Assembly: GCA_034440575.1 (NCBI GenBank)
Contig: JAOTOL010001460.1
Location: forward strand, 69,501 to 133,500
Length of the DNA: 64,000 nt
Source of the DNA: Imbricaverruca yamaguchii
Taxonomy: Eukaryota > Arthropoda > Thecostraca > Neoverrucidae
Direction: 5' to 3'
In this document: in pieces, positions 36,001 to 51,000 of the stretch
How positions within the stretch are numbered: position 1 is the first letter of the stretch
Layout of the letters: every line of letters begins with the position of its first letter
Translations under genes and position numbers: made by a program
Notes under the pieces: model-generated
Databases searched by the model: none
What the model saw: only the letters and a program-made list of their open reading frames with translations
What the model was told of the DNA's origin: nothing

Positions 36001-39000
36001 CGCATTGCACAGGGGAGCCGCTGAGAAACTGATAGCATGTTAGTCGGATGTCTAACCTTGGGTGTTAATGATAGCGCCGCCACCGAACACACACTGAAGA
36101 GATGCCATTGGTGATGCCGGCGCATACATCAGGCATATAAATATTCCAAACATATTTTGAATACCTCTTCAGATATGCATTGCAAAATATACGTGACACT
36201 TTTGTACCTGGTTTTGTTTGTGCATTGCCAAATCATGAAATCATTTATCATTAGATCTCAAGATCTAAGGATTGTAAAGACACCTGCCATGACTCTGACA
36301 TATTTTCGTTGGCGTGGTCTTCTGCAACAATGCCGATTTTGATAGCACGAATTATGGTAGATTGCTGATAAATCATTGGTTTTCCCGTGACCGCTGTGCA
36401 ATATTCTTTCTGCGACCGATTTTTAAAGATATTGCTCTTCCTTTGGACAGCTTTGATTAAGCCAAGTCGAGAGAATATTAGAGCTGCCGAAATTTGGATA
36501 CCACAACACTAAACGTTTTGTGTGTACATTCATGCCGGACAATTTGAATATGGGCACAATTTCTTCATATTATGCTCCTATTGTATGCACCTACTTATTG
36601 CCGTTTGTTGCCAGTCAATTGCTTTTCATTTTGGTTCGTGTTTGAAAATGATGGTGTGATTGAAAACACCTTTAAGCTGATGGGCTGCATCTGATAATGC
36701 TATCCAAATGATAACACCAGCTCCTAGTGTGGCGAGCCCACTGTCCAGCTCATTATCATCACTCGTCAGAAAAAGCATAAGGACGAAACCCAAACCTTCA
36801 GAATAAAAATAACACCCAGAGGCGCAGCCAAGCCCCCCTATAAGCCAAAAATGCACACGATTAAACGACGAATTTTGATATATGTACACAGCGATCCCTA
36901 AATTTTGCTGGCGCGAGGCGCGCCGAACCCTCTCTCCGCTTCTTTACATTTTTTGTTTTGGTTAGGCTCTGTTTAGGAAAATCCTGGCCGCGCCGCTGTT
37001 AACACTTCACCTTTTTGTACCATACCATAGTTGAGTGACGCTGAGAATCCGTCCAGTAAAGCTCAAAATGAAAACATCCAGTGAAAGCGAAGAGCGTTGT
37101 TTCTCCGGCAGGACCCACTGGCGTCCCTGGACATCAACGACAACGACGACGACCCGACGCCTCGTGACGACGGTACCAACCGTCACGGCACGCGCTGCGC
37201 GGGCGAGGTGGCCGGCATGGCCGGCAACACCATCTGCGGCGTCGGCGTGGCGCCCAACTCCAGCATCGGGGGTCAGTCCGTGGTGGCCGTCGAAGGCCGG
37301 CGTCAGGCCGGACCAGATTAGCCCCAGTATAGGGTCAGGGCGGGGCGGTGTACACTGCCAGTCTGGCGTCAGTCTCGGGCCAGTATTGGGTCAGGGCAGG
37401 GCAGTGCACAATGCCAGTCTGGTGTCAGTCTCAGGCCAGTATTGGGTCAGGGCTGGGCGGTGCACAATATCAGTCTGGTGCCAGTCTCAGGCCAGTATTG
37501 GGTCAGGGCGGGGCGGTGTACACTGCCAGTCTGGTGTCAGTCTCAGGCCAGTATTGGGTCAGGGCGGGGCGGTGTACACTGCCAGTCTGGTGCCAGTCTC
37601 AGGCCAGTATTGGGTCAGGGCGGGGCGGTGTACACTGCCAGTCTGGTGTCAGTCTCAGGCCAGTATTGGGTCAGGGCGGGGCGGTGTACACTGCCAGTCT
37701 GGTGTCAGTCTCAGGCCAGTATTGGGTCAGGGCGGGGCGGTGTACACTGCCTGTCTGGTGTCAGTCTCAGGCCAGTATTGGGTCAGGGCGGGGCGGTGTA
37801 CACTGCCAGTCTGGTGCCAGTCTCAGGCCAGTATTGGGTCAGGGCGGGGCGGTGTACAATGTCAGTCTGGTGCCAGTCTCAGGCCAGTATTGGGTCAGGG
37901 CTGGGCGGTGCACAATGTCAGTCTGGTGTCAGTCTCAGGCCAGTATTGGGCCAGGGCGGGGTGGTGTACACTGCCAGTCTGGTGTCAGTCTCAGGCCAGC
38001 ATTGGGTCAGGGGGTGGCGGTGCACACTGCCTGTCTGGTGTCAGTCTCAGGCCAGTATTGGGTCAGGGCGGGGTGGTGTACACTGCCAGTCTGGTGTCAG
38101 TCTCAGGCCAGTATTGGGTCAGGGCGGGGCGGTGTACACTGCCAGTCTGGTGTCAGTCTCAGGCCAGTATTGGGTCAGGGCGGGGTGGTGTACACTGCCA
38201 GTCTGGTGTCAGTCTGAGGCCAGTATTGGGTCAGGGCAGGGCAGTGCACATTGCCAGTCTGGTGTCAGTCTCAGGCCGGTATTGGGTCAGGGCTGGGCGG
38301 TGCACAATGTCAGTCTGGCATTAGCAAGGAGTCGGTTTGGGGTCAAGAAGGGACAGATGCATATTGTCAGCCTGACGTCAGTCTGGGCCAGGGAGGGAGA
38401 GCTGCATAATGTCAGCTTGGGTTTAGACCAGCGTGGGAAAAGTGATTCGCCGACCTGGAGTCGGAGAATAAAAAATTGTATCGGAGCCCTCCAAGAAAAA
38501 GAAGATATTCCTGCCCATGGAGTCGGAGAATAAAGAAATATCCTCAGACCCCACCCCCCTAAAAAACAGAAAGCTACTGGTGTCGGAGCCCAAAAATAGA
38601 TGATTTATAAAAAAGCATACAACCCGCTTACTTACAAGCATACTTACACCTCTTTACTGGACCCTAAGTCACTTCAATCATTCCCACTTAATTCAGTCGC
38701 ACTTACTAGGTTTTTCTCCGGAAAGCTCTCAAAACATTGTCTCAACCCGAGTATACCCAACCAATCGAGACAAAGATCTTCGCACAAAGGGAAGGGGACA
38801 AAGCAGCGAGGCGAAACGCGCGGTCAAAGCGTGGTCGCTGTGTAAACATGACTGCAATATTTACACAATTTCAAGACCGCTGCTTGACCTCAATTCCTGT
38901 CGCCTTTAATAGGAATTCATACGTCAATACGGTGTTACCTTTTTGCTTCAGTTGTATGGGAATCAATACACTGAAGATATATGTTCCTAATCATGCAATT

Positions 39001-42000
39001 ACGTTGTCTTTATCCTAGATCAAAACAGGAATCGGGCGAGACCGTCCCAATAATCTGTTAATTCTCCTACTCTAGGACGGATATTGTCCTGTCCTAACGG
39101 CGACGTATCCAAGGGTGGTCAAATGATGAAATGATAGATTTTTCGTAACTCTTTTTAAATGACGTTAAATTGTGACCATAAATAGCCCGGAGAACGTAAT
39201 AACTCCGTACATGCACAGTTACTGCAGTTGCTGAAGTGATAAAACTACTATTCAGATGCTTTTCTCTTGATGGGTTACTGTAGTTTGGCGAATTGAGGTG
39301 GAATTCATACCAAAGTAACCCAAGGTCTTTTGCATTTTTTTAAGCATTTACATGGCTCCCAAAAATAGGTCTTCTGCCATCAATGAAGTTCGCTAGCTGG
39401 TGCTATTTTATGCATTTCAATTCGAAATTGAATGCTCTATTTCGTGAAATGAACAGAAATACTGAAAACGGTCTGAGATGTCCAGAATTACGTTCTCCGG
39501 TAGTCTCCGATTGGAATGCGGCTGGAGAACAGGACCTCGGGTCCGATATGCGAGTATTTGACGTCATTGTGCATATTTAGAGTTCCACTATGGTGGAGGT
39601 TTCAATACGAGAGGTTTCGTAATTGATATTTTTTGGTGTAACGCCAGTATTTCCCGGAATTATGAAGAAGAATCGTGGTATATTCCAATCTTTCCTTCTG
39701 AAGAGTCATTTCGACAGAATTCTGAAGACATACGAAAACCTAACCCCTCATATCTTTGTTATTCAGAATGAGACGAGATTGGCGCAAGCCGAATGACGAT
39801 TCATCTGTGGTCAGAGAGTGATTGTGCTGGGCCGCCGTCCTGCCAGTGTGAAAATATCCTGGAGAGTAATAGGCTGAGGTGATAACTAGTTCAGAAATTG
39901 ACATTATTTTGTTCTCTATTGTTTTTTATGCTATGTCGATGCTTTTGTTTCGTTCGGATTTCAGGGCATCGTGCACACCAACGATTACCTGAGTAACCCC
40001 CCACGAGTTCGGCCTTGATTGGGGCTTAGACTGAGCCAGGACATAGTTTGTAACTGTGCGATCCGCACCTATCTGATATAAACAAGGTCTCCACCACAAA
40101 TGTGTGGGATTTTACAGCAACATTTCCTTCATGCCATTTCCTTGCACCTTCAATATCAGTTCTTCCAGGCAAAATAAATATAGGTACAGCCAGAGTTGAA
40201 TGTATTTATTAAAAGCATATTTGCAGATTCATACACACATGCATAACATGCAATATGTTTGACACATGCACAATGCAATCCAAACAACCACCACACACTT
40301 ATAGGTGTTCCGATATAACATGTTTCCTGGGCAATTGACTGCAACCTGCATTTCATGCCTTATGACCTGCTATGCCATGCTCTTCTGTTCTGTTGTGCAG
40401 GCTTCTAATTTGTATGATGGACTGAAAACTACAACTGCATTGTTAGAGCTGGACTGAGATCCTGGAAACAAAATGTCATCCATTATTGGCACGTTTCATT
40501 CGGAGAATAAAAAAGTTCAACATTTGCAGTCACAATCCTGGAGAATAAAATGTCCTTAGGTCTCCATACTCTAGGAGAGGCCCAAAATTCCCACCCTGGT
40601 TTAGTCTGAGGCCAGTATTTGGCTGGCCCGGGATGAAGCGAAGGTCAGGCCGGAGTCAGCTGTCTGAGGGTGAGTGTCTGCTGATAAACAGCCACGGGAG
40701 ACAACTTTCGGCACATGAAACTCGCCGATAATGTAGGGGTTTTCCTCGTGAACAGCTGAAAGCTTCTTGCTTGATCTAGTGTACTTTTGGCTGCCAAGGA
40801 GGGCGGACGCCCCCCACCTCCCTGGCTCGCCTATGATCAACCAACTCATTTCTAAAAGCAATTGGAAAAGCGCTTTGGTGTCTTTTACTTTGATGGGGGT
40901 GGTGGGTTCTGTTTCCAGCTGTCCAAGTCGTTGTTAAGCCCAATAATTTATGAAAGCAGCTGTCCCAATCAAGGCCTTTGTGCGAAACAGGCTTGAGAGC
41001 ATTTTTCGCCATTGGTAAATCATGCAGACGAGATTCCAGAAACATGGCGGGTTAGCACGACATGGCATGGCATTCCTTGGCCAAGTGTGCAGTGCTGAGG
41101 TGTGTTCAGGGTCCCGTGAGCACCGTTAGTTGGTGCATGAGCCCCCCGTGGCAACCACAGGGAGAAGAATATTTAGCTGATAGGTCTATTTTTATGAATA
41201 TACTGCAGGCGTGGAGTAAAACGTCGACGTTGTCAGATGAACCTCTGTCATCTCTCCGCGTAGGAAAAGTCAGGTGAACGATAACAGAACGATGCTACTG
41301 GAAACTCGGGGTTGAATTCAGAGTCGTGAAAAAAGAAGAACTCTGGGTTCTTTTACGACGCATTCAACCGCTAGGTCGTATAGTGTCGCCAACCTCTCAC
41401 GCTGATTGGTTGCGGGTAGATTCCGCGTAAATGCCGTCGGTTGTGAGATTCGAACCCGAAATCTTGCGATCAAGAGTCCGGCACTCTACCAATTTAGCCA
41501 CCGCGACCCCCAATTCAGAATCGTGTAATCAGCTGTGCTGAATTTGGATATGGTAAGGATAGTCAATGCAGTGCTTATGGAGGTGATGACTCGCCAAACG
41601 GCAACCTTCTGGCGAGATAAATGTAACATTGCATCCACTTGTTTCGTGACTGGAGAGCTAAGTCCCGAGTAGTTTCAGCACATTGCCTCGTCATTTGTCA
41701 CCCTCCCTGAGGCCGCTATCGCCATACACAGAAGCGCAGCCGCGTAGCGTTCAATAGAGGCCCTGGGCACACGAAACACGTGTTTTTACACCACAATGGG
41801 CAGGCTGGCGACTAGAAACTGGTGACATTTGTGTCCTTGGCATAGATTCGTACTGTTAAGAAAAACATCGGCATGAAATTGTGGCTAGGCCACTGACCGC
41901 ATGGAAGCTGTAGAGTAATGCTTGTTGAAAACCACGGGTGATTGTCAAGTTAATGGTGTCGTGTTCGAGTGTGATCACTGTGTTCTCAATGGCGCTATGT

Positions 42001-45000
42001 TTGCTTGATGTCCAGGTCACCTCATATGCGTTCACGTTCACGGTCACATTCACGATGAAGATCACGAGGCTGATTCGCGTGGACTCCATAATTCTGTTTT
42101 CATATCTGAACCGTCAGTAGGGGTCGTTTTGCACTTGGCGCGATGTTCGAGATCGGGGTATGTTGGCCTGGGTTTTCTGTGTGAGCTGGTTTGTGTGGAG
42201 GCGAAGGCCAGCTGCCAAGATCGACGGTGCAGATAAATTTAATGAGTTTGGTGGCTCTGATATTTATTGCGTTATCGGCATGCTGTAAATGCTCCTCTGT
42301 GAGCAACCGGACCAGCTTATCTTCTGACATGTTGGTCTACCTTGTTCAACGTCAATAACACGCTGCAGAGCTTCCAACACAAGGTGCATCATTAGCCGGC
42401 AAGCGGCGGTTGGAGATATCACGCTGACGTGCACCCTCCTCCGAATCTCTCGTCACGGTGTTTGTCTGTCCGTTGAAGCACATCGGACGAGGTAGGCAAC
42501 AGAAGGCACGTGAGGGGAGGAGAGCAGGCCGCACACACGCGTCAGAGTGGTCAGCAGTCAGGGCAGGCCTCCTTCTCGATACACCGTAGCGGCGGTCAGC
42601 TGACAGACATACGCTAGCTTCGGAACCAGGCAAACCTTTCCACCAAATCAGAGCGGACGGCGTTGCTACGCCGGTCATGGCCTTTTGGCCAATTACGATA
42701 TCTGTGACATCTGCGATTGGCAATAATAATTCATACCGTCCTGACACGCCATGCTGCTAACGCCTTACCCACATACATTTGGAAGGTGGAAATACAGCCA
42801 GGTGGCACACAAAAACCTAAACATCTTGTACCCAATCAGGGATGCTGTCCTGGCGTCTGTCTTCGTGATAAATGTTTTCACCGAGTGACAGAGCCAAGTA
42901 AACGTGTTGCCATGCATCCAAATAAACAACTGTTCACGATTTAATGTGGTTGTACGACGTATCTCGGATACATTCAATATTAAGTAAATCCTATCGTCCT
43001 ACCTATGGCGTGAATTTGAAAAGTCAATGTTCGGCATTTTTCGCACATACGATACATGCTGATTGGAGTTACCTATTCAAAGATTTCCTTTCAAAATGTT
43101 TTGCTGACTCACTTCGTTCTGTTGCAGACTGCTACGTTGATTCGGAATATCAACTTAATTTAACATGCCCTGTTTTGCCCGCACTGATCGATTTAAGTTC
43201 TTCTAAAAGTGAAATTTTGCATATTTTTGGCTCCAGTTACAAATATAAACAAAATGAAACTTAAACTAATCACTTCTATTCAAGTTTTAACGGCGAAGAC
43301 TCACTTGAAGCCAGAGTCAGAATACTTGCAGAATCTACGGATGTTGACAATGTACTTGATTTTTAGCGGATGATGAAAATTGACGTCAAACATTTTCGTA
43401 GTTAAATTTTCTTCCCAGAGGCGCTGGTACGGATGTGGAGCGCCCGACACTGCGTTGCGGGTTATTGTGGCGACTTCTGACTACTTAATTATTGCATGGT
43501 AAGCTAAAGCTGTTCATGATTTGCTAGGGTATATTGGTGGAAACTGATGGTAATCGGTGTCCACTTTCAACATCGCACTTTCAACAATACTGTGGGCTTT
43601 CAAAATCGCGGTGCGCTTTCAGCTCTTCGGAAGTATTTTGTTACAGCGAGATAATTTTATAATGTATTAATACTGATGAACTATGGGCGCGGCCCATAAG
43701 CCACTGATGCATTTTCCCCCCGTATGTCAAGCATCAACATCAGACACCAAAGCTCTTTTCCTATTGGTTTTTTAAATGATGATTTGGTTGACCAGAGGAG
43801 AGCCAGCCCCCTCCTTAGCTGCCAAAAATCAACATAATATCCGTCGGTTATCAGCAAATAAATCAAATTTGAAGAGACCACCGTCAGATTATGATAGATT
43901 GGCTTAGCAGGAGATTTTCATTCGCATCACAACTATTACATTCCGCTTGATATTTAGACATGTCATGCTTTCATCACGCACACAACATAGTTTGCAGCGG
44001 ATGCCACACTGCTAAGATGACAAAGATAAAGAAACAACGGTACCTCAATGGTCGTAGTTTTTCTTCTAAAATAATGCGTCATGGGGAAGGTGGGAAGAGA
44101 AATGTCCTTGTGTGGATGTGCTCTAAAGGTCATACGGCTTGGCAGCCTTGTGACCGTTAGTGTAGATAAAGCGCTTCAGTAATTGCTATTTTTTTCGTGA
44201 TGTGACAAGGTGCATTTGTGAGATTTCCTTCTGTTCACGGTGTGCACGTCCCATCTTTTTGCACCAACCACTACTGCGGAAATTATCATTTTACCGACCT
44301 CTCCGTTGACTTTGACTGACAAGGAAACCTTTTTCTGAAGTGGTTCGTCCATGAACTTCAGTATGTTTTCCTCACTCATTTTTTCTCGTCAGCAGCGTTT
44401 CTATATCCAACCCGTCTTTCACACACTGCTGAACGTCAACCAGTGTGCGAAAGACGGTCGATGTGTCACTCAGCACACTATTCACGCACGGGAAATTGAT
44501 GACTGAGTGATGTCGTATTCCGTGAAGATATTTTCCTCTTCTCGCACGGTTTGTATCATGTTGACGGCCTGGATCCCGACCGCTTTGCCATTGTCACCTA
44601 GACTGGTCAGGAGCGCCAATGCATGTTTCTTCGTTTTAGGGGTGCGCCAAGGCATATTTCTCTCCACGGTCTTTTCATTGGTTTCCATCTGGATGTCGTG
44701 GAAATGCTCTTTCTAGCTTCACACCTGCTCGCACAGGTGATCGGTTTGATGCAACACATATCACTTGTATTGTATTGCCACTACAGTCCGTGCGTTCACA
44801 CACACAATATATTTCGCAAGGCTGCATCGTGATACAGATGACTCAGATATGGAGAAATAACAGCACAGAGTACGACTCTCGACAGTATACCACTCGTCAA
44901 GGACATTTTGTTATACGCACGGTCTCGCACTTCATCAATAACATTTCATTCATTGGTCACTGAATTTGCACATCCATACAGCAGCCTGATCCTTGGCTCC

Positions 45001-48000
45001 GCCCCTGGTTGGGCATGCGCACGGGCACTGTGCACCCGTGGTTCCACTGGACGGTATGTTCATGTGTAAGCAGGGGCAGATCCAGGAATTGTCATGGAGG
45101 AGCATACATCTGGAGGGGCGCCACTAGGAAAGTCCATAGAGGGGTATCCTCGGCTGAAAATTGGTTAAGTGGGGAGGTGGATTTTGTGGCATTCTAGCAT
45201 GCCAAACGTCTATTTTCCCGAGAGGCGCGTTTGGTTAAAAAATACTGAGCCAGGAAAATGCACTCCTGGAGGAGTGCCTTATTCCCAGTAAGGGGAAGAG
45301 GGGGGGGGGGGCACTTTTCCACAAGGGGGAAGCATGCTTCCAGTATCCCCTGTATTCGTCCCTGCGCGTGAGGCATCTCTGAGGTCATCCAGCAGAATGC
45401 TGAGTGCGACAGCGCCCCTCATGCGGAACGCCTCTCATGCAAAGCGCGCCCGATATGATCTGCGAGTGGCTGTGTGCCGCCGGTTCCTCTCTCCTTTCAC
45501 TGGCGGCCGGTGTGTGGCCGACGCTGGGCCGATATCAGCGCCGCCACCAGAGGTCATGTCACAACGGCTCTGGCCGGACGGGCGGAGAGCGCCGTCGTGC
45601 CTGGTCGGACCGGCCACGGGCACCGACAGGCGGGCGCCGCTGGCCGCTCGGGCCCACCCGCCACCAATCACAGCGCGCGAACGCCTCAGTGCGCTGCGGT
45701 GCCAGGTACGCCGCGCGTATCTGTCGCCACTGCAATTTACTCGGGCTGATATTGTGTAGTGCGCCCGTGGGCTTTTGATGGATGGGACAATGACTACTTC
45801 GTTTTGCGGTGCCAGGAAGTGCGTCCATGATTATGTGTGAAACCCGATGCTGCGTGGCAGGGTTTAGGCAGTCGCGATAATTATGGTGCGTGAGCGCCGC
45901 CGTGAACGCCCATACCGCGCCATCCTGATAACAGCCACTTTCACACTCGTTCCTGCAATAAATACCGCAGCCCGGACAAACTCAGGAATATGAACTTGGT
46001 AAACACGGCTTAATGTGTTTATTGTGTGTAGCTTATCTGGTGGAAGATGGTTGCTAATAGTTGAAGATACCCCAGTATGTGACAGCATCATTAATCTACC
46101 TTCCACATCTCATAAATCTTACTGTGCGCACATCATCTGTCACGCGCCCAGATTCGTATGCTCCTCCGTAACCTTATAGTGCACCGGAACAGTTATTGTT
46201 CTGCTTTTTTATCTGTACCTTGATTTTGATTTCCTTAAATAAACCGAATTTGGTTGCTAAAAATATCCGGCAATCTGTTCTGAATCAGCTTGTAGATCTG
46301 CCTCAGGGGCACACGAAATGGCGGGGGCTTACGGTGCTTGGAGTTCGACTCTAGAATCACATCGGGACTGAGATTTCAGGTGTTTCTCAATATTTATTTA
46401 GTTCCTTACTTTGTAATGAGCTCTGCGTCCCAGTGTGGCTGATGTGGGTTCGAATCTCACCTGTCGCTATTCTTCGCCCGCGACAAATCGGCGTGAGAGA
46501 TTGGCAACGCTACATGACTCAACGGTCAATGTGTCGTAAAACCAATAACCAACCAACCCAGTGTGGCTGAGCTACCTCAAGTTTACACGAGTGAGGAGTG
46601 GGCTAAAGTGAAAGGTCGCACCTCCCTGCAGTGTTTTATGTGTGTACACTCAGTTATCAATGATCAGCAATCATTTTGTCCCACAAATATCTCATCACGA
46701 GTATTGATGTAAATCATCTTAGAAGTGACTTTGTATGGCTATGAATGAGAAGGTCGGCAGTCGGTTCGCGCCGTGCGACCGCTGCCTTAGCCTTGTTAAG
46801 GGTTGATTATCCGCCCCAAGATCTCACAAAATATAGAGGTCACATACGAAGAGGTACCGTTGGATAGTTATTGGTCCAAATTGAATAATTAACCTTAAAT
46901 GTTTGCTTGGGGTCAACATTGAAGCCACCGGAGTACATCAAAATTGATGGGCGGCCGTGAGCACACGGCCAGAGGCGCAGCGAAGTCCCGCCCTAGGAAC
47001 CAAAAGTACCCTAGATAAAATATAACAATTTTTTAGATTTTTACTGCGCAAAGCGGACCATTTTAGTTCTCTGCTTCATAATATTTGGGGGAGGGGTCCA
47101 GAGCCCTTACGAAAATCCTGATTGCGCCCCTGCGCACGGGCTACAGCCGTGCGCAGGGCCATTTGCAGGGAGATTTGCAGGGACATTTGCAGCCAGCCCC
47201 GCAGGCTGGCTGCAAATGTCAGTGGCGAGTTACTTCCGTGATACACCCGTTGCCTTTCATGGGTACTTCCGAGTGGCAAATTCAAGGTCATGTGAAGTGC
47301 GCACCACCGTGACTCTAGGTTTCACCGAATCAACAGGCTAAATTTGTTAACGTGAATCAATCTGATATGACGCCAAGTAGACTTTTCTACGTTTGACATT
47401 TTCACTTCGTAATCCTCCCACCATACTTACTTACAAGATATACGCTAATTCCAAATTGAGCGAATATCTTGACCTCACTGAGTCACAAAATAGCCTTTCA
47501 TATTCTGTTTCTCGATGCTTACTTTTGTTGCTGCATTTTGCTGACTTCATTTTGTTGCGTTGCATTGGTAGAATAAGGCAGCCAGGTTGGGCCATGCTCT
47601 GTGGTCTTACCTGCCTGCCCTCCCTGCCCATCGGTTATTATGTAGATTGTATTTCCTCTGATCAGGAGGTGCGCCAATAAACGTACATTACTTGCGCAAA
47701 AAAGATGAAAAGGTTAAAATTTCGCACGCGTCACCTGACTTCGGTTCAACTATGTAGAGGTTCAAAATAATTCATAGCTGTACTGGAAGTTGTACACACA
47801 AAATCTGAAATCGCAAGTTGTGAAGAAACCCCTAGAAATATAAAAAGTTACTTGTTGTCAAACTTCAACGTATTCACATTTGACCTGTCTTAGGCAAATA
47901 ACCTTGCCATTCCTGGAGACTTACAAGAAATGCCAGGTTGATGAATAAAAGGTACAGCCATGCAGGTTCAGTCTGTTGTGCAGTTTCGTAGGCTGGATAT

Positions 48001-51000
48001 TTCCGAAAAAACAAAGGACGAATGATTCTCGATCTAGTGGTGGGTTAATATCTTCGGAACGTCACCAGTAGTTTTTTGGTTTTGTTTCCTGTCTTGCAAA
48101 GATTCAACTGTGGGACAACGGTCAGCAGAAATTGTGGCAAGTTGCATTTATAATAATGCGCCGCTAAGGCAATAATCATTGCCAAGATAAAGAGAACGAC
48201 TCATTCCAAACAACATGATTTTCGATATACCATACCAATCTATGTATATGTATGCACCCGTGGGCGCCCGGTGACCACATGAATAACTTGCTGCAGGGGT
48301 GCGGATGCTGGACGGTGGTGTGAACGACTACGTAGAAGCGAAAGCACTCAGTTTCCGGCGTGATCACATCGACATCTACAGCGCCTCCTGGGGGCCAGAG
48401 GACGACGGGAAGACCGTGGACGGACCTGGTCCACTGGCCAGGAGAGCCTTCATAGAGGGCGTGCTCAGGGTAGGTTCACCCATCAGATGATGTTGAGGGT
48501 GTGCTAAGGGTAGGCTGATCCGTCTGGACGGTGTTGAGGGCGTGCTCGGTATAGGCTGACCCGCCTGGGCGGTGTTGAGGGCGTGCTCAGGGTAGGGCGA
48601 CCCGTCTAGGCGGTATTGAGGGCGTGCTCAAGGTAGGCTGACACATCTGGACGTGTTGCGGCCGTGCTCAAGGTAGGCTGACACATCTGGTCGTGTTGCG
48701 GGCGTACTCAGGGTAGGCTGACTCGTCTGGGCGGTGATGAGGGCGTGCTCGGTATAGGCTGACACATCTGGACGTGTTGCGGCCGTGCTCAAGGTAGGCT
48801 GACACATCTGGTCGTGTTGCGGGCGTACTCAGGGTAGGCTGACTCGTCTGGGCGGTGATGAGGGCGTGCTCGGTATAGGCTGACCCGTCTGGGCGGTGAT
48901 GAGGGCGTGCAGCAGGCTCACCCACCTAGGTGATGTTGAGGGTGTGCTAATGGAAGGCTGACCCGTCTTGGCGGTGTTGAGGGCGTACTCAGGGTGGGCT
49001 GACCCGACTGGGCGGTGTTGAGGGCGTACTCAGGGTGGGCTGACCCGTCTGGACGTGTTGAGGGTGTGCTCAGGGTAAGGTGACCCGTCTGGACGTGTTG
49101 AGGGTGTGCTCAGGGTAGGCTGACCCGTCTGGACGTGTTGAGGGTGTGCTCAGGGTAAGGTGACCCGTCTGGACGTGTTGAGGGTGTGCTCAGGGTAGGC
49201 TGACCCGTCTGGACGTGTTGAGGGCGTGCTCAGGATAGGCTGACCCGTCTGGACCGTAACCGGAAATTAAGTCACATTTGTGTAGCTACGGGTCAGGTAG
49301 ATTGTATACTTGTTCCGCCGAGAAAATATGACAGGACGAATGGAATGTTGATGGAATGAATGAACGTAATGTTGAAGGAATTAATGATTTGAATGTCGAT
49401 GAAAGGACGACCCGCCATGCCACGAGTCCACATGTAGGATGGTTTTGGCGCATTATCTTCAACGCCTGTTGCTCACAACAATAGTGTTAACAATCTCCTC
49501 CACAGTTCCTGGACAGAGATCAACTGAGGAGCTAGGGCTTTAGGAAGTCGCTGGCCAGCGAACTGAGCCATTCTCCACCACAGCACGCTGTAGTGTGCTG
49601 CTCTGTTGGAGGGCAACACAGCAGTCAGCTGATATCTGGATCACGATCTTGTCCTCAGGGCAGGGGAGGTCGCGGCTCCATCTTTGTGTGGGCGTCCGGC
49701 AACGGCGGCCAGTACATAGACAACTGCAACTGTGACGGCTACACCAACAGCATCTTCACGCTCTCCATATCGTCTGCCACGCAGGGCGGGTGAGTCCACT
49801 GGCGACACCCCGGACGTCGTGACGCAAGGCTGAACCGGGGTATGACGTCGTGACGGCGAATGCAATGGGCCATATCAACAGCGTTCAATGTTGGGCCTGT
49901 GCAGGCGAATTAACCTTATTGTAAACTGTACCATTGCATGGCTTTCAACTCGGTACTCCTTTATTTCACATCGAAGACAATAGCGAAGAACAAGCTTACA
50001 AGAACACGAATGCTGGCAACGGAAGCCCGCTTTCGTTTTTATATCGACTAAACAGGAGCATATTCTATACCTTTTTGACATATTGACTTATGTCTGCACT
50101 GACACGTTTGACCGTGGCTTGCGCCACCGACTGAGGGTTGATTATGCTTCTGCGATTGCGTGGCACGCTCCGCACCATGGGTCGTGTTGTGCCCCTGCCG
50201 ATGGGGATGTGTTGCACCCCTGCCGATGAGTCTGTGTTGCACCCCTGCCGATGGGTCTGTGTTGTACCTCTGCCGATGGGTCTGTGTTGTGCCCCTGCCG
50301 ATGGGTCTGTGTTGTACCTCTGCCGATGGGGTTGTGTTGTACCTCTGCCGATGGGTCTTTGTTGTACCTCTGCCGATGGGGTTGTGTTGTACCCCTGCCG
50401 ATGGTGACGGGTCGATGCCGCGTTGCAGCAACAAGCCGTGGTACCTGGAGGAGTGCGCCTCCACGCTGGCCACCACCTACAGCTCGGGCACGCCCCTCCA
50501 CGACAAGTCGATGGCCACCTGCGACCAGGACGCTGCCCTGCGGCCTAAGCACATCTGCACCGTGTCCCACACAGGTCAGGTCAGGTCAGGTCAGGTCGGG
50601 CCAGGACACCGCAGACCTGTTAGGCAAAAGTGCCACGGGCAGATCTGGTGGCGCTATACCGGTCCAGTGTACCATGTGGTGTGGGATAATTGTGTTTTCG
50701 ACGGGGCTGGGTCACTGCCCAAGGTCATGCCTGGCATTGGGTAGGGAGTCGCCCACCGGTGGCAATCTATTCTTCGCTTAGTGTAGAATTACACCCACAG
50801 TACGTTCCATCCGGCCATATACATTTTAAACTTTCCACTAACCGTAAACCAACCTCAATCGAGACGCCTGCCTAAATAACTGTTGCTCTCCGCGTGCCCC
50901 TTGAGTACGACCCCGAAGAGTGTCCCTTGAGAACGATTTCCAAATGTCTGCCGAACATAGCTTATATGAATCATACCGAGTTCGGAGTATATAGGTGCGC

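Noticed and set aside
43960..44160. 66-codon frame with several His and Cys residues
   Set aside because: No recognisable zinc-finger spacing; too short to support.
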